Assembly (NCBI RefSeq): GCF_040412425.1
Contig: NC_089784.1
Span: forward strand, 37,174,070-37,238,069
Reading direction: 5' to 3'
Length of the DNA: 64,000 nt
Source: Macrobrachium rosenbergii
Taxonomy: Eukaryota > Arthropoda > Malacostraca > Decapoda > Palaemonidae
Numbering within the stretch: position 1 is the stretch's first letter; each line of letters begins with the position of its first letter. The notes under the pieces were generated by a model. It did no database searches. It had not been told where the DNA came from and saw only the letters and a program-made list of their open reading frames with translations. This document shows positions 24,582 through 37,340 of the stretch, piece by piece. A program made the translations under genes and the position numbers.

Positions 24582-26932
24582 TGGGGCTGTGCTTTTTCGA
24601 ACGAAATCTCGAAGAGCTGAGCCTTAATCAGGGAGGGCTAGTCTTCAAAAGAAGCTAAAGAATGTTTATACGGTTCTTTTGCACATAATGAGAATGAATC
24701 AGGCAGAATAAAGTGGGATGAATATTCTCTAAAGGCAGAGGCAGTGAAGTGAAGTAACGTAAGTTGTCGAAAAACCTATCAAACCAACAGAGACAAGCTA
24801 TTCATCAGTCAACAGAATAAATGAAACAAACCATCTGGATGTGTTAAAAGGAACACCAAGAAGGAGCACAGCCTTGAAAGAACCAGGATGTCCATTGTAT
24901 AAAAGAGTAGGAAAGTCTTAAATAGATACGTTACTTGTTTGCAAACAGTATAAATACAACCAACCCAATTGAATATGCTGAGGGGAATTATGAGAAAAGG
25001 AGATTGCTACTAAAAGGGACAGCCTCTATTCTGAATAGAATTCTGTAAGCATAAGATGCTTTTTCGGATTGAGGATTAAAAGGGTAACTTATGCCAAAGG
25101 CATAATTGAAAAGGCCACCGAGCTTCTTATTCGCTAGGGGAAAGTACATAATATTGACAGCACTCTCATTGAAATTAAAATTTGGGGTAAACCTAAATTT
25201 TAACAAAACGAACAATTACAATATTAAATCAGTGGCAATTTTTCATGTAGACATGATAAGAGGTGTTAAGTTGCACGATTCTGATGAACAATTCTTAGAG
25301 CTTAGAACTATAATTTTCAAATATGCTTATGGCAATAGTACCACAACGAGCAAAATTCTAAGGCACCATTACGAAAAAGCGCATGATGTACTGACTGAAA
25401 AGAAAAAAAGACACGCAGAATAAAACTGTAAATTCTTATGTCACGTGAATAGCTTGGATCCCCTTTCCATAATGGTCCATAATGTGAACACAGGTATGAG
25501 TAATATGACAATAATAGCCTTTGACCTATTACGAAAGCTTTCACGAAATAAAATGCACTTAGGAGAAATAAGAGACAAATAGAGGCAAGAGGGGAGAAGC
25601 ATAGAAAAAGTGAAAATGTGTCTTGTTACATTTGGCTAGAAGGGTTATCTACCGGGGAAATGCAGTTAAACTGTTGTTTATTATGATTACAAGACAGATG
25701 AAACCGAACATTTTACATTCGTTAAAGGATATCATTCTGCGGACTAAGTTTTCCCACCTAGAGGTTCAACGTGAGATAATTGACAAACTTCAAAATTTCA
25801 TTTAACGATTACAGTGGCTCGTTATTCATTTTGAAGGGAGCAATTTTTCACAAAGAAGAGCATTAGGACCCAAAGATCCTAATGGTTATGTCAGGGGTCT
25901 ATGACAAGTATCAGGGGTATGTCATCATCAATCATTTATGAGACAAAAATTAGTTTTATCATTAATCTAAAACACTTTTTAGCTCAGGTAGACTGTGTGT
26001 GTCGTTTCAAGGTCACTTCGCTATTTTCATTAAAATAACTCAACAATTTTCATACAAAAGATTTCTTTATGACTTATCCTGCGAAATTATCAGAACTGTT
26101 TTGCCTACAATACAGAGTAAAGCGCCAGAGTTATAGGCATGCTGTATCTGAAAGAGACAGACGAACGGACAGGACGACGTGCAAGCAACGGATTAATTTT
26201 TAATGAGGAAACTATTACAAAAAGGAGGCTCATTACCTTTGGAAATCTCATGAGCTAGTTTTTAAGGCTTCTGGCCATAGAAGAGGCAACTAATGAATAC
26301 TAAACATTTAAATGGGGGAACTGAATTCGCAAAAAAATTAAATCCACTACAAACAACGAAAACTACGCTTGCAAGACCCAAATGCTCCCGACTTTTGTGA
26401 CCGGTTTCAAGATGATCTGTAAGCGGAGAGCAAGATCAAATTTTTCATTCTCCCAGATCCTGCAGCATGAAAATCTTCGTCACCGTAGGAAAAGAACAAG
26501 AAGAAGTAAAGGAGGTAGACAGGGACATCTCGTCACTAACGAATGGAAGAAGAAAATCGTGAACATTTGTCTTGAACGACAAATATTAGAAAATAAATGA
26601 CCAAATGCAAGTCAGCAGATAAATAATCAGATAAATAAATAAAACGTGCTGACAAGCCATCGTAGAATGAAAAAAAAAAAAAATGCCTAACAAATGAACA
26701 AAGTCGTGGATTGCTTGAAGCTTCGGAATAAAGGATGAAGATAAAACCTAATATTTTATTTAAATATGGACTATAAATCAATTTGCTGCAATTGTATTTT
26801 GAATGCAAATATTTAATTACTGGATAATCTAGATAAACGGCAGGAGATATATAGACAGTTCAGATCAGGAAAGAAGGAAAACATCATAAACCAAATTCAT
26901 CTAGAAGTGTCCATCTGGCGCATTGCTACACA
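24582..26932. other. anonymous DNA with unassigned frames
   Basis: No gene is recognised. Frames at 25106-25423 (105 residues, plus) and 25623-25805 (60 residues, plus) show no motif I can name, and no splice-linked exons are evident. They may be eroded transposon sequence. Confidence 0.4.
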
Positions 26933-27013
26933 GTAATTCGATTACCGCTCAATAGATGGCGACATCATGCAAGGTAATTTGATTACTTGCCAATAGATGG
27001 CGTCGTCATGCAC
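26933..27013 (+). repeat. two-unit tandem duplication (~41 bp)
   Basis: Units 26933-26973 and 26974-27013 share GTAATTNGATTAC, CAATAGATGGCG and TCATGCA. Confidence 0.8.
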
Positions 27014-27305
27014 GCTGATGCGCAGGGCGAAATCTTCAAAATAGTTTCACTATTAACCTTTGAATATTTTCCAATCTGCTTTTCCAAGCCTTTTTGCTGC
27101 CCTATGGAGTTGAACGCTGCAATACAAAATTTAGGAATTCACCCGAAAAGACACCACGCGTGCAAAAACAAAGCATTTATATGTACAGAGAGGGCAACTG
27201 CTGACAATTCAAATTCCGACCGAAATAAAATGAAAGCGAAGGGAAATGGTGTACATCAAATAAAAGTGGGGATACAACATCCATTTAAAATGCCTTTTGA
27301 TCTGG

Positions 27306-27309
<4 letters not shown>

Positions 27310-27378
<69 letters not shown>
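27310..27378. repeat. GA microsatellite
   Basis: A perfect GA run of about 34 units. Confidence 0.98.
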
Positions 27379-27380
<2 letters not shown>

Positions 27381-27656
27381 GAATATTGTTTCCAATTTAA
27401 ACGTCCCTTGATCATACTAGATTGCATCTCTTAAACCCGAAAATTTGACCCCACAAGAAAAAACAACGGATGAATCCATTCCCGCGTGTAAAGCTATCAA
27501 ACAACTTGACAAAAAATTACATATATGGGTCCTTTGTGATATGTCTTCGAAAGGGTGAAAGCAAATAACAATTGATTTTGTACAACAAAAGCAATATCCT
27601 GACAAATTTAGCTAATATCGTAAGCAAAGAAAATATTCTATCTTTATCTAAAATTA

Positions 27657-27658
<2 letters not shown>

Positions 27659-27740
<82 letters not shown>
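27659..27740. repeat. AT microsatellite
   Basis: A clean AT run ending at the left border of the dispersed repeat that follows. Confidence 0.98.
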
Positions 27741-27742
<2 letters not shown>

Positions 27743-28055
27743 ATACCCGTAGGGGGTAGTGCCGTCAGTGCATCTCACGTGGTGCACTGCAGGCGTTAAT
27801 TAAGGTTCTTTGCAGCGTCCCTACGGCCCCTAGCTAAAACCTCTTTCATTCCTGTTACTGTACTGCTATTCACATTGTCTTTCTTCAATCTGACTTCCCA
27901 CCCTCTCTAATAATTGTTTCACAGTGCAATTACGAGGTTTGGTTTTCCTCCTGTTACACCTTTCAGACCATCTTACGTTCAATTTCCCTTTCAGCGCTGA
28001 ATGGTGCCACAGGTCTCAGCGCTTGGCCTTTGATCTAAATTCTGTATTCCTATTC

Positions 28056-28058
<3 letters not shown>
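27741..28058 (+). repeat. dispersed repeat resembling a common decapod SINE-like family (F)
   Basis: Starts near CCGTAGGGGGTAGTGCCG, includes GGTTCTTTGCAGCGTCCC and TCAGCGCTTGGCCTTTG, and ends CTGTATTCCTATTCC. From memory this is a high-copy repeat of decapod genomes and UTRs, but I could not search for it. It is bracketed by AT arrays on both sides and has no coding potential. Confidence 0.6.

Positions 28059-28150
<92 letters not shown>
28059..28150. repeat. AT microsatellite
   Basis: A clean AT run, followed by a short CATA/GT-rich edge. Confidence 0.98.
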
Positions 28151-28152
<2 letters not shown>

Positions 28153-28285
28153 GACATACATATATATGTGTGTATATATACGGTCTAAAAGTCATTAATT
28201 TCATAAGCTATTATGAAATAACGGCATGAATAGCACTCAAATTTAAGACTTAAAATGAACGAATTCCATAAAATTCAACCACTGA

Positions 28286-28441
<156 letters not shown>

Positions 28442-29458
28442 AGTCACTGCTTGTCCTTTTAGGCTTAAATAGGTAGTTATCCAATGGAGAAGGTAAGGAA
28501 AACAAGAAAATTTACTCATTAACGGCCAGTTCAATCCCTGAAATAAATTTGTATTTTTATCTATTCGTAAATTTTACCTATTTTGGTATTAAGCCTACCG
28601 TGAATTAAAGATTTGGAAAATATTGGTATACTTTATTAAATAAAGTGCATCATTATTATAATTTTGAAATATTCTAGCGTCCATTTAATGATCCATATGT
28701 ATCTGACCGATACTAATAAATGGAACTGTATCTGCTGTGATTTCTAAAAGACTTTTAGAAGATCATATGTTTGTGATTTTAGCTACAAAAGAATTCTATT
28801 AAATGTGTCTGACTGACTTTCATTAACAGATATGGGACATGCGCTCTGTAAAATACTTGTCACAGACGTTTCTGCAGTGCCCTTTTGAAGATTACTAACA
28901 GATTACAATTTTGTGCTCCAGTAGGCTTCCCTCAGATGGGTCTTATATGGTCAATAAAAGAAGGCTTAACATCTAAGTATGTTATGTCTCTGGCATTTAT
29001 GATGCTATGCCTATTTTTTCAATTCCCAACATGCGGAGCTCTGGGGCCAATTTCCTTTCGATTTGTAGTTTGACCTTGACGTCAAAGAAATGATTCTTTG
29101 TCGAAATTTGGTTGTCAATATCACTCAAAATACACAGAGCCTTCCTCCTGACAATCATCTGTCATTCTACTTCACGGTCGCCAACGGGATATCATGGACA
29201 TCGATCCTATATTTTTATACAAATTCTAGTGATGATAACAAGCAAGTAACCTGAATGTCTCTTGTTATGAAATGATATAGCATCAAATAATTGATAGCCG
29301 GTGCTATCAATAAAATCCATAAAATACCAATAATATCAGAAATCGATCTCATTCCACGACACACCTTCCCGCAAAAAGCTCAGTGCATTACATGTGGCCA
29401 ATATTCAGTGCATTACATGAGGCCAATATCCGATAGATAGAACTATGAAAACGACGTG
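28442..29458. other. anonymous noncoding DNA
   Basis: No gene is recognised. A short direct repeat (CAGTGCATTACATGNGGCCAATAT) occurs twice at about 29381-29429. Confidence 0.5.
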
Positions 29459-30035
29459 CAGAGACTCAGGGTTTTAGAGTCATCAAAGATGAGTGAGAGA
29501 GAGAAGGAAAGAGACACGAGAGAATGTTGGTGAAAAAGAGAAAGATGAGGTGTTAGAGGAGTAGGATGAAGAGAGAAAAAGATGGAACAGAAGGGAAAAG
29601 AGGAGCAGAAGATAGACAAATTACGGGATGAGAAGGAAGAGAAGAAAAAAACTGAAAAGGATGAGGAAGAAATGCGAAATGTAGAGTAGAAAGGAGAGGA
29701 ACGACATGAGGAAACAGAACAAAAATAGCAAGAAAAGAAGATCAAGCAGGAGTAGAAAGCAGGAAAGGTTGAACAAGAGTAGGAGGAAAATATTTTAAAG
29801 CAGGAGGAGTAAAGTAGAGAAGAGATGACTGAACGAGAGTAGGAAGAGGAAAGCAGCAGGAGTAGATAAAAGGAAAAAGATAGGGCCGAATAAGAGTAGG
29901 AAGAAGAGAAGGCCAAGCAGGAGCAAGAGCAGAAATAGAAAGGAGAGAAGGCCGAGCAGCAACAGGAGTAGTAGTAGGAAGGGTGGGGAAAGGAAGGGGG
30001 CAGGAGGCGAGGAGAACGAGCGAGAGGATTAAGGG
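29459..30035 (+). repeat. purine-rich degenerate tandem tract
   Basis: Nearly 580 bp with very few pyrimidines on the plus strand. Phrases like GAACAAGAGTAGGAAGAAG and GGAGAAGGCCGAGCAG recur, indicating a degenerate minisatellite. The Ser-rich frame of 198 residues on the minus strand is the translation of this tract and not a gene. Confidence 0.75.
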
Positions 30036-30145
30036 GCACAAGTTTGAAGAGGGACCTAACATACGGGACTGAACGACCTGAAACTCGATACTCTCATCAG
30101 AAGTTTGAGTAATGATCCGTCCTCCAGTCACGTTCTTGTATAGAG

Positions 30146-30150
<5 letters not shown>

Positions 30151-30190
<40 letters not shown>
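30151..30190. repeat. CT microsatellite
   Basis: A CT run of about 20 units. Confidence 0.97.
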
Positions 30191-30191
<1 letters not shown>

Positions 30192-30299
30192 CTACAATAA
30201 CTCTTGTTTGACGGTGTTATACGAGGGAGAAAGAAGAATCGCAACAAATAAAACATTTTACAACAAAGGGAAGACGCTAACATTGTTAGTACCTCTTAC

Positions 30300-30420
30300 T
30301 CTTAATCAGCTGGCTTGCAGGCCCTATTTTGACCCATTGCCTTTGGAACTCGAATGTTAAGGTTTGTTGCAGCTTCAAGGTAAGCTTAATGCTTTTATAA
30401 GGCATGTGTTTTAACACGAC
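30300..30420 (+). repeat. dispersed repeat family E, copy 2
   Basis: CAGCTGGCTTGCAGGCCC followed by TTTTGACCCATTGCC and a TTGCAGCTT-like block aligns with the copies at 58915-59080 and 44075-44190. Confidence 0.55.
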
Positions 30421-30764
30421 GCTCAACTCTCTTTCTTTACCGGGGCTTTGGATTAAACATTACTTTATAATGAGAATACTAACCCCTTCGAAATTAATAA
30501 AAAAAAATATTCTGGCGACTCCAAAGAGATTTAGAATGACAAATGGATTACTGTAAAAAAAAAAAAAAAGACGCACCGGGGTGGAGAAAATAATTAGCTA
30601 GATGAAAGCAATATCCAAGAAATAACAAAGAATCCGGGAGCCACTAAGTCATGAATTGTCGTTACAACAATTTGATAGAGCTGATGGGGAAAAAGAGAGG
30701 TGGCGAGGGGAGGGAAATCCATCATTACGGTGAGCTATTGATCATTGTGTTTGTAATACAGAAA
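30421..30764. other. anonymous noncoding DNA
   Basis: No feature is recognised apart from two short A-runs. Confidence 0.5.
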
Positions 30765-31146
<382 letters not shown>

Positions 31147-31212
31147 TGCTGTGCTACATACACATACATACATACATACACACATACATACATATATACA
31201 TATATACATATA

Positions 31213-31291
<79 letters not shown>
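31147..31291. repeat. CATA then AT microsatellite
   Basis: CATA units to about 31210, then an AT run to 31290. Confidence 0.97.
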
Positions 31292-32823
31292 CTAAAAAGG
31301 ATATCAATCTAAGTACTTCCAGTTCGATTACAAAGATCTCACCATTTTACACCTAAAAGTGACTTAAAAGAGGTTAAATGTATGAAGATTCGGGAAGCCG
31401 AGGATAATAAGACGACAGTCACAAGGCTTTTGAGTTTACGCTCCCCACATACAGAATACCACAAACAAAAGACACATCTCGGCAGCCTGTCACAGGCAAG
31501 TATGTAAAAGGAGTTATGCGTAGAAATGTCTATAAAAATGCAAATGACATCCTTCTATTAAATGGCGACTCGAGGAAGAAGAATGACCAAGAGAATTTTC
31601 CATCTCGAATGTATTTATTACCGGTATTATTATCACCAGTATGGATCCATCGATCATTACTAATCATCGTCTGCGACCAACACCACGCCTTTCTCTCGAT
31701 CTGTCTCCTGAGAATCAGGCTCTGGGCGTAGGCATCGGTCGAAACACCGTATTCACAACTAGGGATATATATCAATTATAAGAAATTGTTGCATATATAT
31801 TCAGATTAACTGTAAATAAAAAATTGTAAATAAAAAAATCGTAACTAAAATAGAACACACTGTTTGCATTTGTTATGAACCTTGTTGTGTCAAAGGCGTG
31901 TAAGGGAATTAGTATATGCATATTTATAAATATCAACACATATCTACATAAATGTATATCAGTGCATGCCGTGGCACACGTAAAACATGCACTTACAGAA
32001 AGTCAATAAATTAATTGAATAAAAGCAATCAAGAAATACCGAACAGACGTTATTCATACGAAACCTATCACTAACTGTCATTATCTAGAGAAGGATAGTT
32101 ACCTTTCGCAGTCTTACTTTTTAAATGAGCTCCAAGATACCTTGTCTCATGTGGAGCTTATCACATGCTTTAAAAACTGTATATCTAAAGATGGCAATAA
32201 ACGCGTGGGAAAGATGTCCCCCATTAGTGGGCACTTTTCTCTGGAAACAGAGCTCCTTGAGTTATAAGATGATCCCGGAATTGCACTCCTTCTCTCTCCT
32301 AAGATTAGAATGAAACCCTAACACTGGAAATAAGTATCACCGAATGTCTGAAAGGCGATGCCTGGAATAGCATTACTTTATCTCCTCGGAGCAAGAAGAA
32401 AAAGAAACGTGGACACTTAAGAGATCCACACGGTTCACCTTCGGCGAAGACTTCTTGAGGAAAACCGTGAGAAAATAGGGATCTCAGGTGTTATAGTCCG
32501 ACAACCGTTTGTGCAGCGGCTCCTTAATTCCAAAGACCACCTGATCCTCCTCTCTAAGATTCGCATAACTCTTCCCTTTTTCTAAAGATTAAGAAACATC
32601 ATTGACAAACATCACCATCCTCCTCCTGCCTACAAAAAGGCTACTAAGAGAACACTGCTGCGCTTCCCGGTTTATTTGGCAAAAATTAGGGTAAAGAAAT
32701 AATACACATTTGTGTCACTGCTACTTGTGAGTGCATGTACACACGCTCACAAATCTCGCACGCATATGTACACACAAAAATAAACACATACACACACCCA
32801 CATATCTCTACCTACATATACTG

Positions 32824-32833
<10 letters not shown>
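31292..32833. other. anonymous noncoding DNA
   Basis: No gene, repeat family or RNA is recognised over about 1.5 kb. Short frames at 31516-31731 and 32125-32313 lack motifs. Confidence 0.5.

Positions 32834-32909
<76 letters not shown>
32834..32909. repeat. AT microsatellite
   Basis: A clean AT run flanked by GT on the left and CATACGTGTG on the right. Confidence 0.98.
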
Positions 32910-32913
<4 letters not shown>

Positions 32914-33051
32914 CGTGTGTTTTGTTAAGAACTGCAAAATCATAGGTAAGGCTATATTTAATCATACAGGAGTCGAGACACTACCCGAAATAAAACCATT
33001 TCCGTTCCCATTTTGTTCACTTTATCTGGGCATTTCCTCTATATTTATATA

Positions 33052-33091
<40 letters not shown>

Positions 33092-33145
33092 CCAACCTAT
33101 ATATACTACTACTAGGGAAAACTCTGAATGACTCAGAAAAATTTT

Positions 33146-33657
33146 CCTGCATCTCCTTGTACTGACTGTTCCTTTTATCAAGATATTACTGTGCTGACTG
33201 TCACTTTTATCCATAAATTACTGTGCTGATTACCCCATTTGTCCAAGTATTATTGTGGTGACCGTCCCTTTTATCTAGAAATTACTGTACTTCTGTCCTG
33301 CTTATCCAGATATTACTGTCCCATTTATCCAGGAATTACTGTGCTAACTGTCCATTTTATCCAGGTATGACTGTGCTGACTGTCCCATTTATCTAGCCAT
33401 TACTGTACTGACTGTCCCTATTATCCAGGTATTACCATCATGACTGTCCCATTTATCCACTTATTACTGTGGTGACTCTCCATTTTATCCAGGTATTACT
33501 CTACTGACTTTCCCATGAATCCTACTGTTACTGTACTGACCGTCTCTTTTATCCAGACATCACTGTGGTAACTGTCCCATTTATCCAGTTATTACTGTTG
33601 TGACTGTCCCATTTATATCCAAATATTATTGTAGTGTCTGTCCCTTTTTATCCAGAT
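33146..33657 (+). repeat. ~32-bp minisatellite, left part (~16 units)
   Basis: Units follow the pattern TTTATCCAGGTATTACTGTG plus CTGACTGTCCCA, with frequent substitutions and some short units. The array is interrupted at 33657 inside a unit by the next element and resumes at 34843. Confidence 0.92.
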
Positions 33658-34842
33658 ACTAGCTGACCAACCCAGCACTGCCCGGGAAAACTCTGAATGA
33701 CAAATGATAAACTCTCTCTCTCTCTCTCTCTCTCCTCCCAACACCCCCTCTACTCTCTCTGTCACTTCCTCTCCCTCTCACTCTCTCTCTCTCCCTTTCC
33801 TGTTAAGATAGTTGCTTCAGTTACAGCAACATTGCCCAGAATTTTTGACATTTTATATTTCACCCCTTTGCACCCCCCATTTCTAGTGGGGCTGAACTTG
33901 GACTAAAAGGGCATTGGGAACATCACTATTCATCTCAGCAGTCTCGAAAACTACTGATTACACAAATATCTGTCGTTTTTGACATTTTATATTTCACCTC
34001 TCTTTTCTGTTGGGTCTGAACTTGGAAATTAAAGGGCATCGGGAGTGTCACTATTCATCTCAGTGACCTCAAATACTATGGATTAGACTCTAATGTCTGT
34101 CAATTTTGACATTTTATTTTTCACCCTTTCTCGCCCCTACCTTCCTATCGGGGCTGAAATTGGACTTGAAGGACATCGGGAGTTTCATTATTCATCTCAG
34201 CGATCTCAAAAACTATGCATTAGGCACTAATATCTGTAGTTTTCGGTTATTTTTACATGTCACCACCTTCCCATCTCTTCCCACTCCCCTTGCTATCAGG
34301 GCTGAACTTGGACTTGAAGGGCATCGGGAGTGTCACCATTCGTCTCAGCGACCTCAGAAACTATGGATTAGACACTAATGTCTGTTGTTTTTTATTATTT
34401 TTGCATGTCATCCCCCTCCCTATTCCGGCTGAACTTGGACTTAAAGGGCAATGGGAGTGTCACTATTCCTCTCAGGGACCTTGAAAACTATGGATTAGGC
34501 ACTAATATCTGTAGTTTTCTGTTATTTTTACGTCACCACCTTCCCACCCAGCCTCCCTATCGGGGCTGAACTTGGACTTACAGGGCATCAGGAGTGTCAC
34601 TATTCATCTCAGTGAGCTCGAAAATAATGGATTAGACACTAATATCTGTCGTTTTCTGTAATTTTTACATTTCACCCCATTCCCACATCCCACTCCCTCT
34701 TTGGTCCAGTGATGCCTTACCCCCACAGTGTTCTTTCCCAGATGTTAAGTTATATGTATACCAAGTTTGGTTGAAATTGCTCAATGAGTTTCAAAGTGTG
34801 TGTGGAACATACATACATAGTCTACATCCATTTTATATATAT
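33658..34842 (+). mobile_element. CTAGCTGACC-family element inserted in the minisatellite (copy 2)
   Basis: The insertion begins ACTAGCTGACC and ends with ACCAAGTTTGGTTGAAATTG, CATA units and TTTTATATATAT. AGAT flanks both sides (33654-33657 and 34843-34846), a likely 4-bp target duplication. After a CT-rich segment, the interior holds six ~140-bp tandem units. No reverse transcriptase or transposase frame is present. The same termini occur on the minus strand at 14193-14540, where the internal tandem units are missing. Confidence 0.75.
33888..34690 (+). repeat. six tandem ~140-bp units inside the element
   Basis: Each unit carries GGGCTGAACTTGGACT, GGGCATCGGGAGTGTCACT, ATTCATCTCAG and ACTATGGATTAG, then a T-rich ATTTTTACAT segment and CCCTTCCC. 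Units are about 80-90 percent alike by eye. Confidence 0.88.
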
Positions 34843-34983
34843 AGATTACTGTGCTGTATGTCCCTTTAATCCAGGTAATGCTATGCTGACTGTCCCTTTT
34901 ATCCAGGTATTACTGTCGTGACTGTCCCATTTATCCAGGTATTACTGCGGTGGCTGTCTCATTTACCCAGGTATTACTGTGGT
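34843..34983 (+). repeat. ~32-bp minisatellite, right part (~4 units)
   Basis: This continues exactly the unit broken at 33657 and runs until a SINE A tail at about 34984. Confidence 0.9.
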
Positions 34984-35059
34984 TAAGTATATCTTAGTTT
35001 AACCAGAAAACTGAGCTAATTACCAGCTCTCCTAGGGCTGGCCTGAAGGATCAGATTCG

Positions 35060-35061
<2 letters not shown>
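34984..35061 (-). repeat. SINE family A, tail fragment
   Basis: TTAAGTATATCTTAGTTTAACC and AGCTCTCCTAGGGCTGGCC match the 3' region of the full-length SINE A copies. The rest is replaced by an AT array. Confidence 0.85.
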
Positions 35062-35135
<74 letters not shown>

Positions 35136-35231
35136 TATATATATATATATATTATATGATACATACATACAATACAAATGTCTATACACACACACACACA
35201 CACACATATAAATTATATATATATATATATA
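35062..35231. repeat. AT / CA microsatellite cluster
   Basis: AT (35062-35151), CATA and CA units (to about 35205) and a short AT run. Confidence 0.95.
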
Positions 35232-35862
35232 CTAGATAGAGACACAAATGTCTCTTAAATTCACTATACTGTGGAAATAACTTACACGCAATGAAAATTA
35301 TAATTGATAAGGGCATCTGATCAGGCTTTGACCACTCGACTATCAATTGAAATATAATTAGATGTCGATGTCGATTCTACTGTACATATTTCTGTCGGCG
35401 TCAGGTTCTGTGCTCAGAATTAATAAGAACCAATATCCATCACGGTAAGGGATGAGTAATTCTGCAATAATTAGCTAATTTTGAATTTTTGTCACATACG
35501 CGCGTGATGGTTTTTAATGTTTACATATAAGACACAAATATATATAATATTGAATTCACCCAGGGGCGGGGACTGGGGTATAATTGTAACTGATGAGAAT
35601 ATCTTCCTTGGCCAGGTTTAGAGACAATTCTTAGGCGTAACTTGTTCCCAAGATAAAGTGAGTTCAATGTTAACATACAGTTGTGGTTCAATATTTGTGA
35701 ATATATTAAAAAAACACGCGAGTGTAAATAACAAAAATTCATAACTGACCAAGTCTTATAAACTTACCAATCAGTTGTCATGTTATGATATCGATTCGAA
35801 GTTAGAACCTGAATTCAACCGGAACATGCACAGTGGAGTTGATATGAACTTATATTCCTTTT
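35232..35862. other. anonymous noncoding DNA
   Basis: No recognisable feature. A minus-strand frame at 35521-35742 has no motif. Confidence 0.5.
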
Positions 35863-36062
35863 GATGGCCGAGTGATCAATGTCGACTAGTCATCTTCGTA
35901 TCTAAACCAAAGGCTCGGGTTCGAATCCAGGGCGGGGTGGATGCACCTAACAATTATAATTCCCCATGGGTGTAAGCTATTCCTATGGTAGAGTTTCGAT
36001 ATCACACGATATTTGTGGGTGATGTGTCTGTGAATACAAAAAGGCCACACTCTTATTTCTGA
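35863..36062 (+). repeat. tRNA-derived SINE (family B)
   Basis: TGGCCGAGTGATCAA (A-box, near 35864-35878) and GGTTCGAATCC (B-box, about 35919-35929) are spaced as in a class II tRNA (Leu/Ser type). They are followed by a non-tRNA body of about 130 bp ending AAAAAGGCCACAC. It is not a functional tRNA gene: there is no clean acceptor pairing and the tail continues. Confidence 0.65.
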
Positions 36063-36423
36063 TGCATATATATGTTTGTTTTAGCTATGAAATAACAATT
36101 CCAATTTTATTATCACCAAAGAAAATTTCCTTATCATCTGTATAGGCAATGAAGGTATGTTGTAAAATTTCCAGGACGAAATAGATTTCAATTATTTACT
36201 TCACATAAGAAAGATTTTCACATAAAATGATTAACTTAGGCTTGTAATTATAGTAGCCTTTCGTTAAATGCGGTAAAATGTGTGATATGTGAAGAAAGTG
36301 AACGTGTGTGGCCTAGTGTAACTGGCAGAGTCGGCTACGACAATAAACACCTGTGAGCTGAGAATGAATAAATGAAACAGAATTTTATTAACATCAAGTC
36401 TAAGATTTCAGATACAATTAGAG
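36063..36423. other. anonymous noncoding DNA
   Basis: No recognisable feature. Confidence 0.5.
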
Positions 36424-36605
36424 TATACCTGAGTTTAACAGACCACTGAGTATTTTAACAGACATCTGGCCCGAAGGATTAGACTTTTCAGTGGCTAAGA
36501 ACCAACTTAATTACTGTTAAATTCCGCATAAAACATTATACTGAGAAATGAATTTTTATCACCAGATATAAATCTAATCTGTTTGCATGAACTATAAGAT
36601 ATCAA
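36424..36605 (-). repeat. SINE family A, diverged copy
   Basis: It carries ACCACTGAG, TGGCCCGAAGGATTAGACTT, GGCTAAGAACCAACT and GAGAAATGAATTT in the same order as the good copies, with many substitutions and deletions. The tRNA head is not preserved. Confidence 0.75.
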
Positions 36606-36834
36606 TCCCTATAACACAACCAAAACGTTCGATACCTAAATTGTGATGCAAGTGAGGGCTACTTCCTGTGATATAAGATTTGAGGGTCAGAGGTAAGGGG
36701 CTCACTGCCTCATCCCTTAAGCAAATCCACTGTATGGCCGACTGTTGCATGTATCATCATATCGAGAAATCAGCACCATACGATGTATGGTCTGTTGGCC
36801 AATAAAAAGTAAAAAAAAAAAAGTTGACCGAAAT

Positions 36835-36880
<46 letters not shown>

Positions 36881-36987
36881 ATATCCAACATACCGAGGGG
36901 CACAACAACACTTTATCATAAATTTTTCATAAATTTGTCTGGAGGCAGAAAAGCCCATTAGCATAAATTTTTTCATAAATTTGCCTT

Positions 36988-37056
<69 letters not shown>

Positions 37057-37328
37057 ATAGGCTATGTGGAGACACAAATAACGTTAACGTGAATAGTTTA
37101 TGAATTTGTCGGATGCAAAGACAGGTGACTGAGAAGTAACGGAGTTTACAGAGGTAGATACGGAGCTCCTGGAAAGGCTTGATTGTTGGAAATATATAAT
37201 AACGCCCCCAACGCCCCAAAAGGCATACAATGGGAAGAGTTGCTGAAGAAAAACAGACGGAAGATTAGGTGTTTGGGAAGAACAGACGGAAGAGCAAACT
37301 AACGGTAAGAGAAGCGCATGATGAGGTA
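36606..37328. other. noncoding DNA with two GA arrays
   Basis: GA microsatellites at 36838-36878 and 36989-37055 are each preceded by a related phrase (CATAAATTTTTTCATAAATTTG near 36917-36981). No gene is recognised. Confidence 0.55.
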
Positions 37329-37340
37329 AATGTACTGGAG

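Noticed and set aside
28885..29200. PLE or LINE coding remnant between 28.9 and 29.3 kb
   Set aside because: Translations in all frames gave no motif in the expected order.
29443..30039. 198-residue Ser-rich frame on the minus strand, the longest in the window
   Set aside because: It is the complement of a degenerate purine tract, and no domain or initiation context supports it.
35863..36062. A tRNA-Leu or tRNA-Ser gene
   Set aside because: A- and B-boxes are present, but the acceptor stem does not close and a long non-tRNA body follows, so it is a SINE.
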